Shown in pieces: positions 8,176-15,829 of a stretch of DNA of 64,000 nucleotides. The notes beneath the pieces were generated by a model that had not been told where the DNA came from, ran no database searches, and was given only the letters and a program-made list of their open reading frames with translations. The stretch is from Demequina maris (lineage in GTDB: Bacteria > Actinomycetota > Actinomycetes > Actinomycetales > Demequinaceae), in contig NZ_BBLX01000010.1 in assembly GCF_000971155.1 (NCBI RefSeq), positions 33,725 through 97,724 of the forward strand, read 5' to 3'. Made by a program: the position numbers and the translations under genes. Position 1 is the stretch's first letter, and the number at the start of each line of letters is the position of its first letter.

Positions 8176-10305
8176 CTACTGTCCCGGGGTCGGGGACTCG
8201 GGGTGATCCGACTCGCCGACAAGGACCACCGTGGTCCACGCGGCAAGCTCGAGGCGATCGTCGGCGGCGTGCGCCGCGCCGTCGATCGGGTCCGCGACGG
8301 GCCGCTCCAGCGCGACGGTCGCGGGGGTCCAGCTCCAGTTGAAGACGAACCACACGTGGCGGCCGTCGGGCAGGGTGCCGGACGATGCGGTGACGGCCGC
8401 CGGCGGGTCGACCAGGAGGCCGTCGGCCGCGGTGCCGCGGGCGTGGGCCAGGACGGCGGCGGCCAGCTCGCGCGTGGGGACGCAGCCGACCGTGGTGACG
8501 CGGCCGTCGCCCGCCGTGGCGGTGGTGACCGCGGCGAAGTCGCGGAAGCGTGGGTGGTCGTAGGTGGCGAGCACCTCGGCGTCGTCGGGGAGGAGCCCGT
8601 CGACCCACAGCTCGGCGCCCGCGCCCTCGGGGAGCTCGAGCCCGGTCCCCACCGCGGGGACGGGCGCGTCGAGGTTCGAGAACTCCTCGTAGCGCACGCC
8701 CGCGGCGTCGACGAGCCCCGGGGGCGCGACCTGGTGGCGGGCGCGCGACTCGGTGTCGGCGTACGCCGTGCGCGGCCCGAGCAAGAGGTGGCCGCCGGCG
8801 CGGGCGTAGTCGTCGAGGAGCGCGATGTCGGCGTCGGAGGAGATGTAGAGGCCGGCGGCGACGAGCACCGAGTAGCGGCGGGCGAGCTCGGCGGCCCCGA
8901 GGTCGTGCGCCTGGGCGAGGTGGAGGATGCGGACCTGGGCGCGCGCGTCGAACGCGCCGTTGTAGAAGGCGTCGACGATGCGCTCGTAGGGATCGCCGGC
9001 GTCGCCGGCGGGCATCCGGAAGGGCGGCTGGAACTGGAGCGCGTGCTTGCTGGGGATCGACCACAGCACCGCGACGTCCGCATCGGGCTCGTAGCCGTCG
9101 AGCAGGTCGCCCAGACCCTCGAGCCGCGCGCCGATGCCCGCGATCTCGCGGTAGACGCGGCCCGGCTCGAGGCTGTGCGGCAGCACGCCGCCCCAGTAGG
9201 TCTCGGCCCCGTACGGCAGGGTGTTCCACTGCCAGTACTCGATGAGCTCCGCGCCGCGCGAGATGAGGGCGAAGGCCGCCTGGGCGAGCTGGCCCGGGTA
9301 CGGGGGGTAGTTGGTCGCGGAGTCGCCGATCGCCTGCGCATTGGTCTCGGTCACCAGGTAGCGGGCCTGCTTCGACGAGAACATGCGGTCGCCCTGACGG
9401 AAGAGCGTGGGCACGCTGCTGGTGGTCCAGTAGTCGGTGGTCGGACGGCGGTCGTCGATCGCGAGGCGGTCCTGCATGCCGTAGTAGGGGTTGCCCGCCG
9501 TGACGGTGAGCGACTCTGCGGTCTTGTGGTCGTCGAGCGCGGCGCGCGGGTACTGGAAGCACGTCGTGACGAACTGGCTCGCGTCGCGGTACTCCTCGAC
9601 GAGCGCGGACTGCCACGCGATGAACTCGGCGGTGAGGTCCGCCTGAAACGTGCGCCACGCGAGGTCGTACTGCGGGAACGAGTTGCCGTCCGGCCGCCAC
9701 AGCTCGGACCAGTCCTGGAGCCGGTGCGACCAGTAGGTGAGGCCCCACTCGCGGTTGAGCGTCTCGACGTCGCCGTAGGTGGCGGCCAGACGGTCGACGA
9801 AGCGTGCGAACACGTGGTCGTTGTGGAAGATCTCGATGCCGGGCTCGTTGTCGACCTGGAAGCCGACCACCGCGGGGTGGCTCGCGTAGCGGTCGAGGAT
9901 CGCGCGGATCAGCCGCTCGGCGCGGGTGACGAACTCGGGGTGGGTGAAGTCCATCTCCTGGCGGGCGCCCCACGGGATCGGCTCGCCCGTCGCGCGGTCC
10001 GCAGCGATCTCGGGGTGCGCCACCTGCAGCCACGGCGGCACCGCGTAGGTGGGCGTCCCGAGGATGACGCGGATGCCGCGCTCGTGCGCGGCGTCGAGGG
10101 TGGGCGCGAGCCACTCGAGGTCGTACTCGCCCTCGCGCGGCTCCCACGTCGACCAGACGGACTCCCCCACGCGGATGACGGTGATGCCGGCCTCGACCAT
10201 GAGGTCCAGGTCCGTCTCGAGACGGTCGTGACGCTGGTACTCGGGGTAGTACGCGACCCCGAGGTCGATGCGCCCGGTGGCAGCGGCGGTGCTGCTGTGC
10301 TTCAT
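8176..10305 (-). CDS. GH42 beta-galactosidase, first gene of operon
   Basis: This second family 42 glycoside hydrolase has 709 residues. GVAYYPEYQ at the start, acid/base Glu in VDNEPG (about residue 155) and nucleophile Glu in LVTETNAQ (about residue 318) match the family. It is only distantly similar to the GH42 at 2812 and has a longer C-terminal part, so the two probably prefer different linkages. There is no signal peptide, so it is cytoplasmic. ATG 10305 has GGAG upstream. It leads the operon and lies opposite the LacI gene, with an operator in the shared promoter region. Confidence 0.92.
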   Translation of the reverse strand: MKHSSTAAATGRIDLGVAYYPEYQRHDRLETDLDLMVEAGITVIRVGESVWSTWEPREGEYDLEWLAPTLDAAHERGIRVILGTPTYAVPPWLQVAHPEIAADRATGEPIPWGARQEMDFTHPEFVTRAERLIRAILDRYASHPAVVGFQVDNEPGIEIFHNDHVFARFVDRLAATYGDVETLNREWGLTYWSHRLQDWSELWRPDGNSFPQYDLAWRTFQADLTAEFIAWQSALVEEYRDASQFVTTCFQYPRAALDDHKTAESLTVTAGNPYYGMQDRLAIDDRRPTTDYWTTSSVPTLFRQGDRMFSSKQARYLVTETNAQAIGDSATNYPPYPGQLAQAAFALISRGAELIEYWQWNTLPYGAETYWGGVLPHSLEPGRVYREIAGIGARLEGLGDLLDGYEPDADVAVLWSIPSKHALQFQPPFRMPAGDAGDPYERIVDAFYNGAFDARAQVRILHLAQAHDLGAAELARRYSVLVAAGLYISSDADIALLDDYARAGGHLLLGPRTAYADTESRARHQVAPPGLVDAAGVRYEEFSNLDAPVPAVGTGLELPEGAGAELWVDGLLPDDAEVLATYDHPRFRDFAAVTTATAGDGRVTTVGCVPTRELAAAVLAHARGTAADGLLVDPPAAVTASSGTLPDGRHVWFVFNWSWTPATVALERPVADPIDGAAHAADDRLELAAWTTVVLVGESDHPESPTPGQ

Positions 10306-10380
10306 AGATCCACTCCGTTGTTGATCCGACTTCGCGCCCTGTTTGCGGTTTGTTACCGGCCACATCAGCGCATGCTGGCG

Positions 10381-10396
10381 ATGTTACCGGTAATAT
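10381..10396. promoter_or_regulatory. LacI-family operator in the divergent promoter region
   Basis: ATGTTACCGGTAATAT is a 14/16 palindrome centred on CG, the hallmark of a LacI/GalR operator. A second half-site, TGTTACCGG, lies at 10351-10359. Both sit between the GH42 operon start (10305) and the LacI gene (10487), so one repressor could control both directions. Confidence 0.7.
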
Positions 10397-10418
10397 CTCG
10401 AAGTGCAAGCCCGAGATT

Positions 10419-10436
10419 CATCACGGTTTCGTGATG
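10419..10436. promoter_or_regulatory. Inverted repeat in the lacI 5' region
   Basis: CATCACG-GTTT-CGTGATG is a perfect 7-bp inverted repeat with a 4-base loop, 50 bases before the LacI start codon. It could be a second operator or a leader hairpin. The sequence alone cannot decide. Confidence 0.4.
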
Positions 10437-10486
10437 TTCTGGCGGTACGGTTCAGCCATACGGCGTGCGATGGAGGGTGGACGAGC

Positions 10487-11572
10487 ATGACCGAGCAGGC
10501 CATCCCGGCGACGGAGCAGGGACGCCCCGACGCGGGGTCCGGTGCCGACCGCAAGGCGCGCCACGGCGCGGCCGCCGCGGGCAAGCCGGCCACGATCTAC
10601 GACGTCGCGCACGCGGCGGGCGTGTCGCATCAGACCGTGAGCCGCTACCTCAAGGGCTTCGAGGGCATCCGACCGGAGACGCGGGCGAAGGTCGAGCGCG
10701 CGCTCGCCGAGCTCGACTACCGCCCCAACCTCACGGCCCGGTCGCTCACCACCGGACGGTCCCGGCGCATCGGCGCCCTCACGCACGACATCGACAAGTA
10801 CGGACCCAGCAAGATCCTCGGCGCGGCGTCCGCGGCGGCGCGCGACGCCGGCTACGTGCTCGACGTGGTGACGCTCGACACCACCGACACCGCGTCGATC
10901 CGCGAGGCGCTGGCCATCATCGCGGAGCACGACGTCGAGGGCATCCTCGCGCTGTCGTCCACCGACGAGATGACGCACGCCTTCGAGGGCATCGACTTCC
11001 GTGTGCCCGCGCTGATCGCGGCCGAGCCCGACGAGCCCTCGCGGGTGCAGTCCCAGCTCGCGACCGTCGGCATGCCCGCGCTGGTCGCGCACCTCGCGCA
11101 GCTCGGGCACCGCCGGCTGATCTTCCTGGCCGGACCCCACCACTGGTCCGCGGCCCGCAACCGTACCCGTGCCCTGCAGGTCGCCGCGGAGACGCAGGGC
11201 CTCGAGGTCGCGGCGATCCTCGAGGGCGACTGGTCCGCGCGCTCGGGCCACGAGCTGATCCGCGACCTGCCGGAGGTCGACGCCACGGCCATCGTGTCGG
11301 CCAACGACCAGATGGCGCTCGGCGCGGTCCTCGCGCTGTCCGAGCGCGGCCTCGACGTGCCCGGCGACGTCAGCGTGACGGGGATCGACGACCTGCCCGA
11401 CGCCGCGTTCTACACGCCGCCGCTCACGACACTACGGATGGACCTCTCCGGGCGCGGACGTGCGGCCTTCGCCGAGCTCCTCAGCCGGATCGACGGGTCC
11501 GAGGCGCACGAGCCCGAGCCGGTGCAGTCGGAGCTGATCGTGCGGAGCTCGACCGGCCCGGCGCCGCGCTGA
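10487..11572 (+). CDS. LacI-family transcriptional repressor
   Basis: This 361-residue regulator has a roughly 30-residue Gly/Ala-rich N-terminal extension. The LacI helix-turn-helix follows (TIYDVAHAAGVSHQTVSRYL, about residues 37-56), then the hinge helix (RPNLTARSLTTGRSRRIG). The rest is the two-lobed periplasmic-binding-protein-like sugar sensor. It most likely represses the divergent GH42/ABC operon and is released by an intracellular galactoside; the inducer is inferred from context. ATG 10487 has GGAGGG upstream at good spacing. An upstream in-frame start at 10403 lacks a ribosome site and would overlap the operator region. Confidence 0.9.
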   Translation: MTEQAIPATEQGRPDAGSGADRKARHGAAAAGKPATIYDVAHAAGVSHQTVSRYLKGFEGIRPETRAKVERALAELDYRPNLTARSLTTGRSRRIGALTHDIDKYGPSKILGAASAAARDAGYVLDVVTLDTTDTASIREALAIIAEHDVEGILALSSTDEMTHAFEGIDFRVPALIAAEPDEPSRVQSQLATVGMPALVAHLAQLGHRRLIFLAGPHHWSAARNRTRALQVAAETQGLEVAAILEGDWSARSGHELIRDLPEVDATAIVSANDQMALGAVLALSERGLDVPGDVSVTGIDDLPDAAFYTPPLTTLRMDLSGRGRAAFAELLSRIDGSEAHEPEPVQSELIVRSSTGPAPR

Positions 11573-11631
11573 GCGTCGCTGGCTTCCCCGCAGGGGTCGC
11601 AGACCTCGCAGAAGCGTCGCTGAGCTCCCCG
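11573..11631. repeat. Dispersed intergenic repeat A, copy 1
   Basis: This 59-bp segment directly after the lacI stop matches 51 of 59 positions with 50461-50519. It contains two internal half-repeats beginning GCGTCGCTG at 11573 and 11614 and ending CCCCGCAG. Like the other copy, it lies between convergent genes, so it may be a REP-like or transcription-ending element. Confidence 0.8.
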
Positions 11632-11660
11632 CAGCGCGGTGGGGGTGGATGATCCCCTGG

Positions 11661-13340
11661 TCAGCGGGGGTTGCGGCGGCCGAAGATCACGTGGCCCAGC
11701 GGGATGATCGACCCGATCATGAGGAACCATCCCTGACCCGGGTCGTCGGCGTGCAGCCGCGCCCCGCCGACGAGCAGCGCGCAGAAGATCAGCGCGGACA
11801 CCAGGCGCCGGACCGTGAGCTCGAGCTTGGAGAACGTCTCCTCGAGGCGCGGCGTGGTGACCGCGAGGTTGCCGGTCTCGACTTTGTGCAGGACCGCGTC
11901 GAGGCGCTTGGGCATGTGCCGGATCACACCGACGGCCTCGACCGCCTCGCGCCCGACCTCGCGGGCCATGCTGCTGGTCTCGTCGCGCAGCAGCCGCTGC
12001 GCGTAGGGCTCGACCGAGTCCCAGATGTTGTACGCGGGATCGAGCGAGCTGCACAGGCCCGACGTCAGCGACACGGCGCGGATGATGAGCAGGAAGTTCT
12101 CGGGCAGCTGGAACGGCAGCGTGAGCATGACGTCGGAGAACTCGAGCGCGAAGTCGCGGAACTCGCGCGGGTCCACGCGTCGCAGGTCGGCGAAGCCCAT
12201 CCCGCCGAAGCGGGAGAACACCTGGGTCATCACCCGTTCGAGCTCGACAGTGTCCGCCGAGGGCAGCAGCACCCCCGCATCGTGCATCGCGCGGACCATG
12301 CCCTTGCCGTCGCGCGAGGCCGCGGCGATCACGACCGCGCGCAGCGCGTGACGCAACCGGTCGGGCACCTCGCCCATCATCCCGAAGTCGACGAACGTGA
12401 GCCTCCACTCGGGCCCCTCCTCCCCCGCGGCGCGGGGCGTGACGAAGAGGTTCCCGGGGTGCGGGTCGGCGTGGAAGAAGCTGTGGCGGAAGAGCTGGTC
12501 GAGCATGACGTCGGCGAAGACGTTCGCGACCTCGGCCGGCGAGATGCCGGCGGCGCGGATGCCCTCGACGTCGGTGATCTTGATCGCCGTGACGTCCTCG
12601 AGGGTGAGCACCCGGCGCGTGGTGCGCTCCCACACGACGGCGGGCACGCGGACGCGGTCGTCGTCGGCGAAGCTCTCCGCGAAGCGCTCGGCGTTCGCGG
12701 CCTCGTGGAGGTAATCGACCTCCTCGAGGCTGGTCTGCGCGAACTCCTCCACGAGCGCGGGCAGGTCCACGCGCTGGTGGATGATCCGGATGCGCATGAG
12801 CCACATCGCGATGCGCCGCAGCGCGGACAGGTCGACCTCGACGATGTGGCCGATCCCGGGGCGCTGGATCTTCACGACGACGTCGGTGAAGCCCACCGCG
12901 TCCTTGTCGGTGGCGGCGAGGGTGGCACGATGCGCCTGCCCGATCGATGCCGAGGCGACGGGGGTCTCGTCGAACGACGCGTAGACGTGGCGCAGCGGGA
13001 CCCCGAGCTCCTCCTCCGCGAGGGCATGGATCTCATCGAAGGGAACGGCGGGGACCTCGTCCTGGAGGTCCTCGAGCTCCTTGGTGATCTCCGGCGGGAG
13101 CACGTCGAGGCGCGTCGAGAGGAACTGGCCGAGCTTGATCATCAGGCCGCCGAGGTCCACCGCGAGGACGCGGAAGCGGCGCGCGAGGCGCTGCATGCGC
13201 GCCTCGCGGGTGCGCTCGGCGATGCCGGACATGCCGAAGCGCGGGAGGAACAGCTCGTACCACCACGTGACGATGAGATGCCGCGCGGCGAAGCGCAGGA
13301 TGCGGCGGTAGCGGGCGCGGCCGCGGGTGGCGTCGGGCAT
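11661..13340 (-). CDS. ABC1/UbiB-family atypical kinase
   Basis: This membrane-associated protein of the ABC1/ADCK/UbiB family has 559 residues. The family motifs are all present: KLGQFLSTR (about residue 69), the Ala-rich loop ASASIGQAH (about 128), the nucleotide-binding Lys in VVKIQRPG (about 152), FHADPHPGNLF (about 297) and the metal-binding DFG in FVDFGMMG. Two hydrophobic helices near residues 500-550 anchor it to the membrane. Family members act in quinone biosynthesis or lipid homeostasis; the role in actinobacteria is not fixed. It lies 38 bases after the PadR gene and is probably co-transcribed, so PadR may control it. Confidence 0.9.
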   Translation of the reverse strand: MPDATRGRARYRRILRFAARHLIVTWWYELFLPRFGMSGIAERTREARMQRLARRFRVLAVDLGGLMIKLGQFLSTRLDVLPPEITKELEDLQDEVPAVPFDEIHALAEEELGVPLRHVYASFDETPVASASIGQAHRATLAATDKDAVGFTDVVVKIQRPGIGHIVEVDLSALRRIAMWLMRIRIIHQRVDLPALVEEFAQTSLEEVDYLHEAANAERFAESFADDDRVRVPAVVWERTTRRVLTLEDVTAIKITDVEGIRAAGISPAEVANVFADVMLDQLFRHSFFHADPHPGNLFVTPRAAGEEGPEWRLTFVDFGMMGEVPDRLRHALRAVVIAAASRDGKGMVRAMHDAGVLLPSADTVELERVMTQVFSRFGGMGFADLRRVDPREFRDFALEFSDVMLTLPFQLPENFLLIIRAVSLTSGLCSSLDPAYNIWDSVEPYAQRLLRDETSSMAREVGREAVEAVGVIRHMPKRLDAVLHKVETGNLAVTTPRLEETFSKLELTVRRLVSALIFCALLVGGARLHADDPGQGWFLMIGSIIPLGHVIFGRRNPR

Positions 13341-13378
13341 CGGTTCTCCTCGATCCCCGACGGCCCGACGGCGTCTCG

Positions 13379-13942
13379 TCAGCCCTGCGCGAGGATCGAG
13401 TAAATCCTACGTCGTGCCTCGTCCAGGACCTCGACGACCTTCTCCTGCTCCTCCTTCGTGCCGGTGCGGGCGGCCTGCGCGGCGGCCTGCGCGAGCTCGA
13501 AGCCGGACTTGGACAGCGGGCCCAGCTTGGAGCTGTCCCATAGGGGCTGCGTGTCCCACGGCGCGTCCTTCGCGGCCGCGGCGGCCTCGTCGCGGCCCGC
13601 CTCGGTGAGCGTGTAGATCTTGCGGTCCTGCTGGGTCTCGGCGGCGACCAGCCCCTCGTCCGCGAGCAGCTGCAACGTCGGGTAGACGGAGCCCGCGCTG
13701 GGCTTCCACCTGCCGCCCGTGCGCTCCTCGATCTCGCGGATGATCTGGTAGCCGTGCATGTCGCCCTCGTGGAGCAGCGCGAGGATCGCGGCGCGGACGT
13801 CGCCGCGGCCCATGCGGGTCCCCACGCGCTTGTCGAAGCTCTGCTTGATCTGGTCCATCGCGTCCCACATGGCGTCCATCGCCTCCTGGGGACGGCCGGA
13901 GCCGAAGCTCCCGCGACCGCTCGTACCGTGCGTGCCGGTCAT
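13379..13942 (-). CDS. PadR-family transcriptional regulator
   Basis: This is a 187-residue repressor. A Gly/Ser-rich N-terminal leader is followed by the PadR winged helix at about residues 46-120 (AAILALLHEGDMHGYQIIREIEERTGGRWKPS ends with the PSAGSVYPTLQLL signature). A helical C-terminus follows, rich in Ala and Glu, for dimerisation. ATG 13942 has a near-perfect AAGGAGGT just upstream; the longer reading frame to 13990 would cover the operator. It probably represses itself and the downstream UbiB-family gene. The signal is unknown. Confidence 0.88.
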   Translation of the reverse strand: MTGTHGTSGRGSFGSGRPQEAMDAMWDAMDQIKQSFDKRVGTRMGRGDVRAAILALLHEGDMHGYQIIREIEERTGGRWKPSAGSVYPTLQLLADEGLVAAETQQDRKIYTLTEAGRDEAAAAAKDAPWDTQPLWDSSKLGPLSKSGFELAQAAAQAARTGTKEEQEKVVEVLDEARRRIYSILAQG

Positions 13943-13969
13943 GGTGACCTCCTTGGCGTCGTGCCCACC

Positions 13970-13995
13970 GAACGATAGTGAGCGATACATCGTTC
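13970..13995. promoter_or_regulatory. Candidate PadR operator
   Basis: GAACGAT and ATCGTTC form a perfect 7-bp inverted repeat spaced by 12 bases, 28 bases upstream of the padR start codon. CGATA also recurs in the spacer. The position fits autoregulation, which is usual for PadR proteins. Confidence 0.5.
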
Positions 13996-14243
13996 AGTGT
14001 CGCTCGCGACGGGACGATGCGCAAGGGCGTTCGCAAGATCGGCGTGCCGGGCGCGCGGGCCGCGACGGACGTAACCTGGGAGATAACTGTCCTGCGCATC
14101 ATGCGCCCGTCCCGTCCGGGCTCGCGCGACGGCATCCAGGCCGCCACCCCGCCCGGCGCCACGACCGGTCCCCGGCCACCCGCGCATCGTCCCCGCGTCG
14201 TCGGAGCAGTGCGCCACCCGCACCCGTCCCCACCGGGAGCATC

Positions 14244-15050
14244 ATGGGCATCGAGCGCTCCGACGACCTCGACGTGACCCTCGAGTCGAGGTCGCTCGCG
14301 GCCTTCACGCGGGCCGTGGCGTCGGGCTGCCCGCTGGACGTGAACTCGTCGTGGCGCGACCCGGCGATCCAGGAGCGGCTGTTCCAGGACAGCTACACCT
14401 CCGACTTCGGCGCCTCGGCGCAGTTCGACCGGCGGGTCTGGAAGGGCGTGTCCTACTGGCGACGCCGTGCCAAGGCGTCGAACGGCGGGCCCACCGTGTC
14501 GGTCGCGATCCCGGGGACGTCACTGCACGAGGACGGTCTCGCGCTCGACCTGGGCGAGCGGGCCCGCACGTGGATGGCGGGCCACCCGGGCTTCGGATGG
14601 GTCAACCCGGGCTGGGCCAGGGCCGCCGCCACCCTCGAGCCGTGGCACTACGAGTACACCGCCGACATCGACGAGCACGAGGAGGACGACATGCCTCTCA
14701 CCAAGGACGACATCGCGCAGCTGCGCGCCCTCATCCGCGAGGAGGTGCCGGGCGCGGTCTGGAGCACCGAGTACGAGCTCACCGACTTCGAGAAGGGCGT
14801 CCTCGACCTCGACTGGAAGACCGTCTCCGCCAGCTATCTGCAGCGCCGGGGCGGGATCGCGTCGGTGCGGGCCGCGTCGCTCGCCTTCCAGGCCAATCAG
14901 GCGGCGCAGCGCAGCGCGGCGGTGGCGAAGGCCTCGAAGGCGGTGGTCGACAAGCTCAAGGCCGACGGCGTCGACGTGGACACGTCGGCGATCGAGAAGG
15001 TGATCGCCAAGGCGCTCGACGAGATCGACGTCACCGTGAAGATCAAGTAG
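14244..15050 (+). CDS. M15 (VanY-like) D-Ala-D-Ala carboxypeptidase, phage-lysin-like
   Basis: This 268-residue protein has an M15 zinc peptidase domain at residues 20-145. The Zn ligands are in SLHEDGLALDLG (His and Asp) and EPWHYEY (His). There is no signal peptide. The C-terminal 119 residues (MPLTKDDIAQLRALIREEV onward) resemble the accessory or binding segment of actinophage endolysins; this is from memory, not from a search. The protein may be a domesticated lysin, since no other phage genes are near. ATG 14244 has GGGAG upstream. An in-frame ATG at 14691 is preceded by GAGGAGG with 5-base spacing and could yield the C-terminal part alone. Confidence 0.75.
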   Translation: MGIERSDDLDVTLESRSLAAFTRAVASGCPLDVNSSWRDPAIQERLFQDSYTSDFGASAQFDRRVWKGVSYWRRRAKASNGGPTVSVAIPGTSLHEDGLALDLGERARTWMAGHPGFGWVNPGWARAAATLEPWHYEYTADIDEHEEDDMPLTKDDIAQLRALIREEVPGAVWSTEYELTDFEKGVLDLDWKTVSASYLQRRGGIASVRAASLAFQANQAAQRSAAVAKASKAVVDKLKADGVDVDTSAIEKVIAKALDEIDVTVKIK

Positions 15051-15078
15051 GCGGCCGGCGCGAAGGCCGGAGAGAGCA

Positions 15079-15110
15079 GAAGCGGCCCCTCCCGGAGGAG
15101 GGGCCGCTTC
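15079..15110. terminator. Bidirectional terminator hairpin
   Basis: A perfect stem GAAGCGGCCCCTCC with its complement and a short loop lies between the convergent M15 peptidase and secreted-protein genes. It can serve both strands. Confidence 0.8.
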
Positions 15111-15139
15111 CGCGTGCTAGGGGCGACTGCTCGAAAGCG

Positions 15140-15622
15140 TCAGGCCACCTTGCACTTGAGGACGGTGTTCGTCAGCGTCGCGGTGCCCGTGTAGCGAGCG
15201 GGCTTCGCCTTGGTGGCCGTGAACGTGATGGTCTGGCCCGGCTTGACCCACACCTGCTTGTAGGGGCCGACCTTGGCGAAGGCGGCGGTCTTGTTGACGC
15301 CGTCGACGGTCCACTTGACCGAGGCCTTCTTGACGCGCTTGGTCTCGATGTCCTTGAACTTGATCGCCACGCAGCCCTTGGGCACGGTGATCGAGAAGGT
15401 CAGCGTCTTGCCGGCGCCCACGGCGCTCTTGGCGATGTGCTGCGGCTTGGGGGTGGTCGCGACGTAGGAGCGCGCGAAGTTCGACACCACGACGCCGGGG
15501 GCCTTGTCGATCCCGATGAACTTGCGGCCCTGCGCGTCGGCCGACGCGGCCGGCGAGAGCGCGACGGTCATGAGGACGGCGGCGCCCAGAGCGGCGACCT
15601 TCATACCCAGCTTGGACTTCAC
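15140..15622 (-). CDS. Secreted protein of unknown function
   Basis: This 160-residue protein has a Sec signal peptide (KLGMKVAALGAAVLMTVALS, cleaved after ASA about residue 29). The mature part is Lys/Thr/Val-rich with alternating hydrophobic residues, suggesting a small beta-sandwich, and has two Cys (about residues 84 and 158) that could form a disulfide. I recognise no family. GTG 15622 is chosen because GAGGGGG precedes it; upstream ATG codons lack ribosome sites. It is a single gene. A near-palindrome around CACATGTGC (about 15728-15742) lies about 100 bases upstream and may be regulatory. Confidence 0.65.
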   Translation of the reverse strand: MKSKLGMKVAALGAAVLMTVALSPAASADAQGRKFIGIDKAPGVVVSNFARSYVATTPKPQHIAKSAVGAGKTLTFSITVPKGCVAIKFKDIETKRVKKASVKWTVDGVNKTAAFAKVGPYKQVWVKPGQTITFTATKAKPARYTGTATLTNTVLKCKVA

Positions 15623-15829
15623 GGATTTCCCCCTCGAAGAAGTTCGCGCGGGCCGACGCGGCGCGCGCTGCAGGGAAAGGATGCCACGGATGGGTGGCAC
15701 CGGACGACCAAATTCGTGCGATCTTGCACACATGTGCACGAGATTTAACACGCTCGCCATATTGGGGCCCGATCCCCGCCCGGATTGCGAGGTTTGATGC
15801 CGCGTGCCAGCGTCGATGCTCGGGCCGGG

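Noticed and set aside
6793..10434. Very long plus-strand open frame opposite the sugar operon
   Set aside because: It is the shadow of the GH42, binding-protein and permease genes. Its protein is Arg/Val/Gly-rich with no domain, while the minus-strand genes have clear motifs and ribosome sites.
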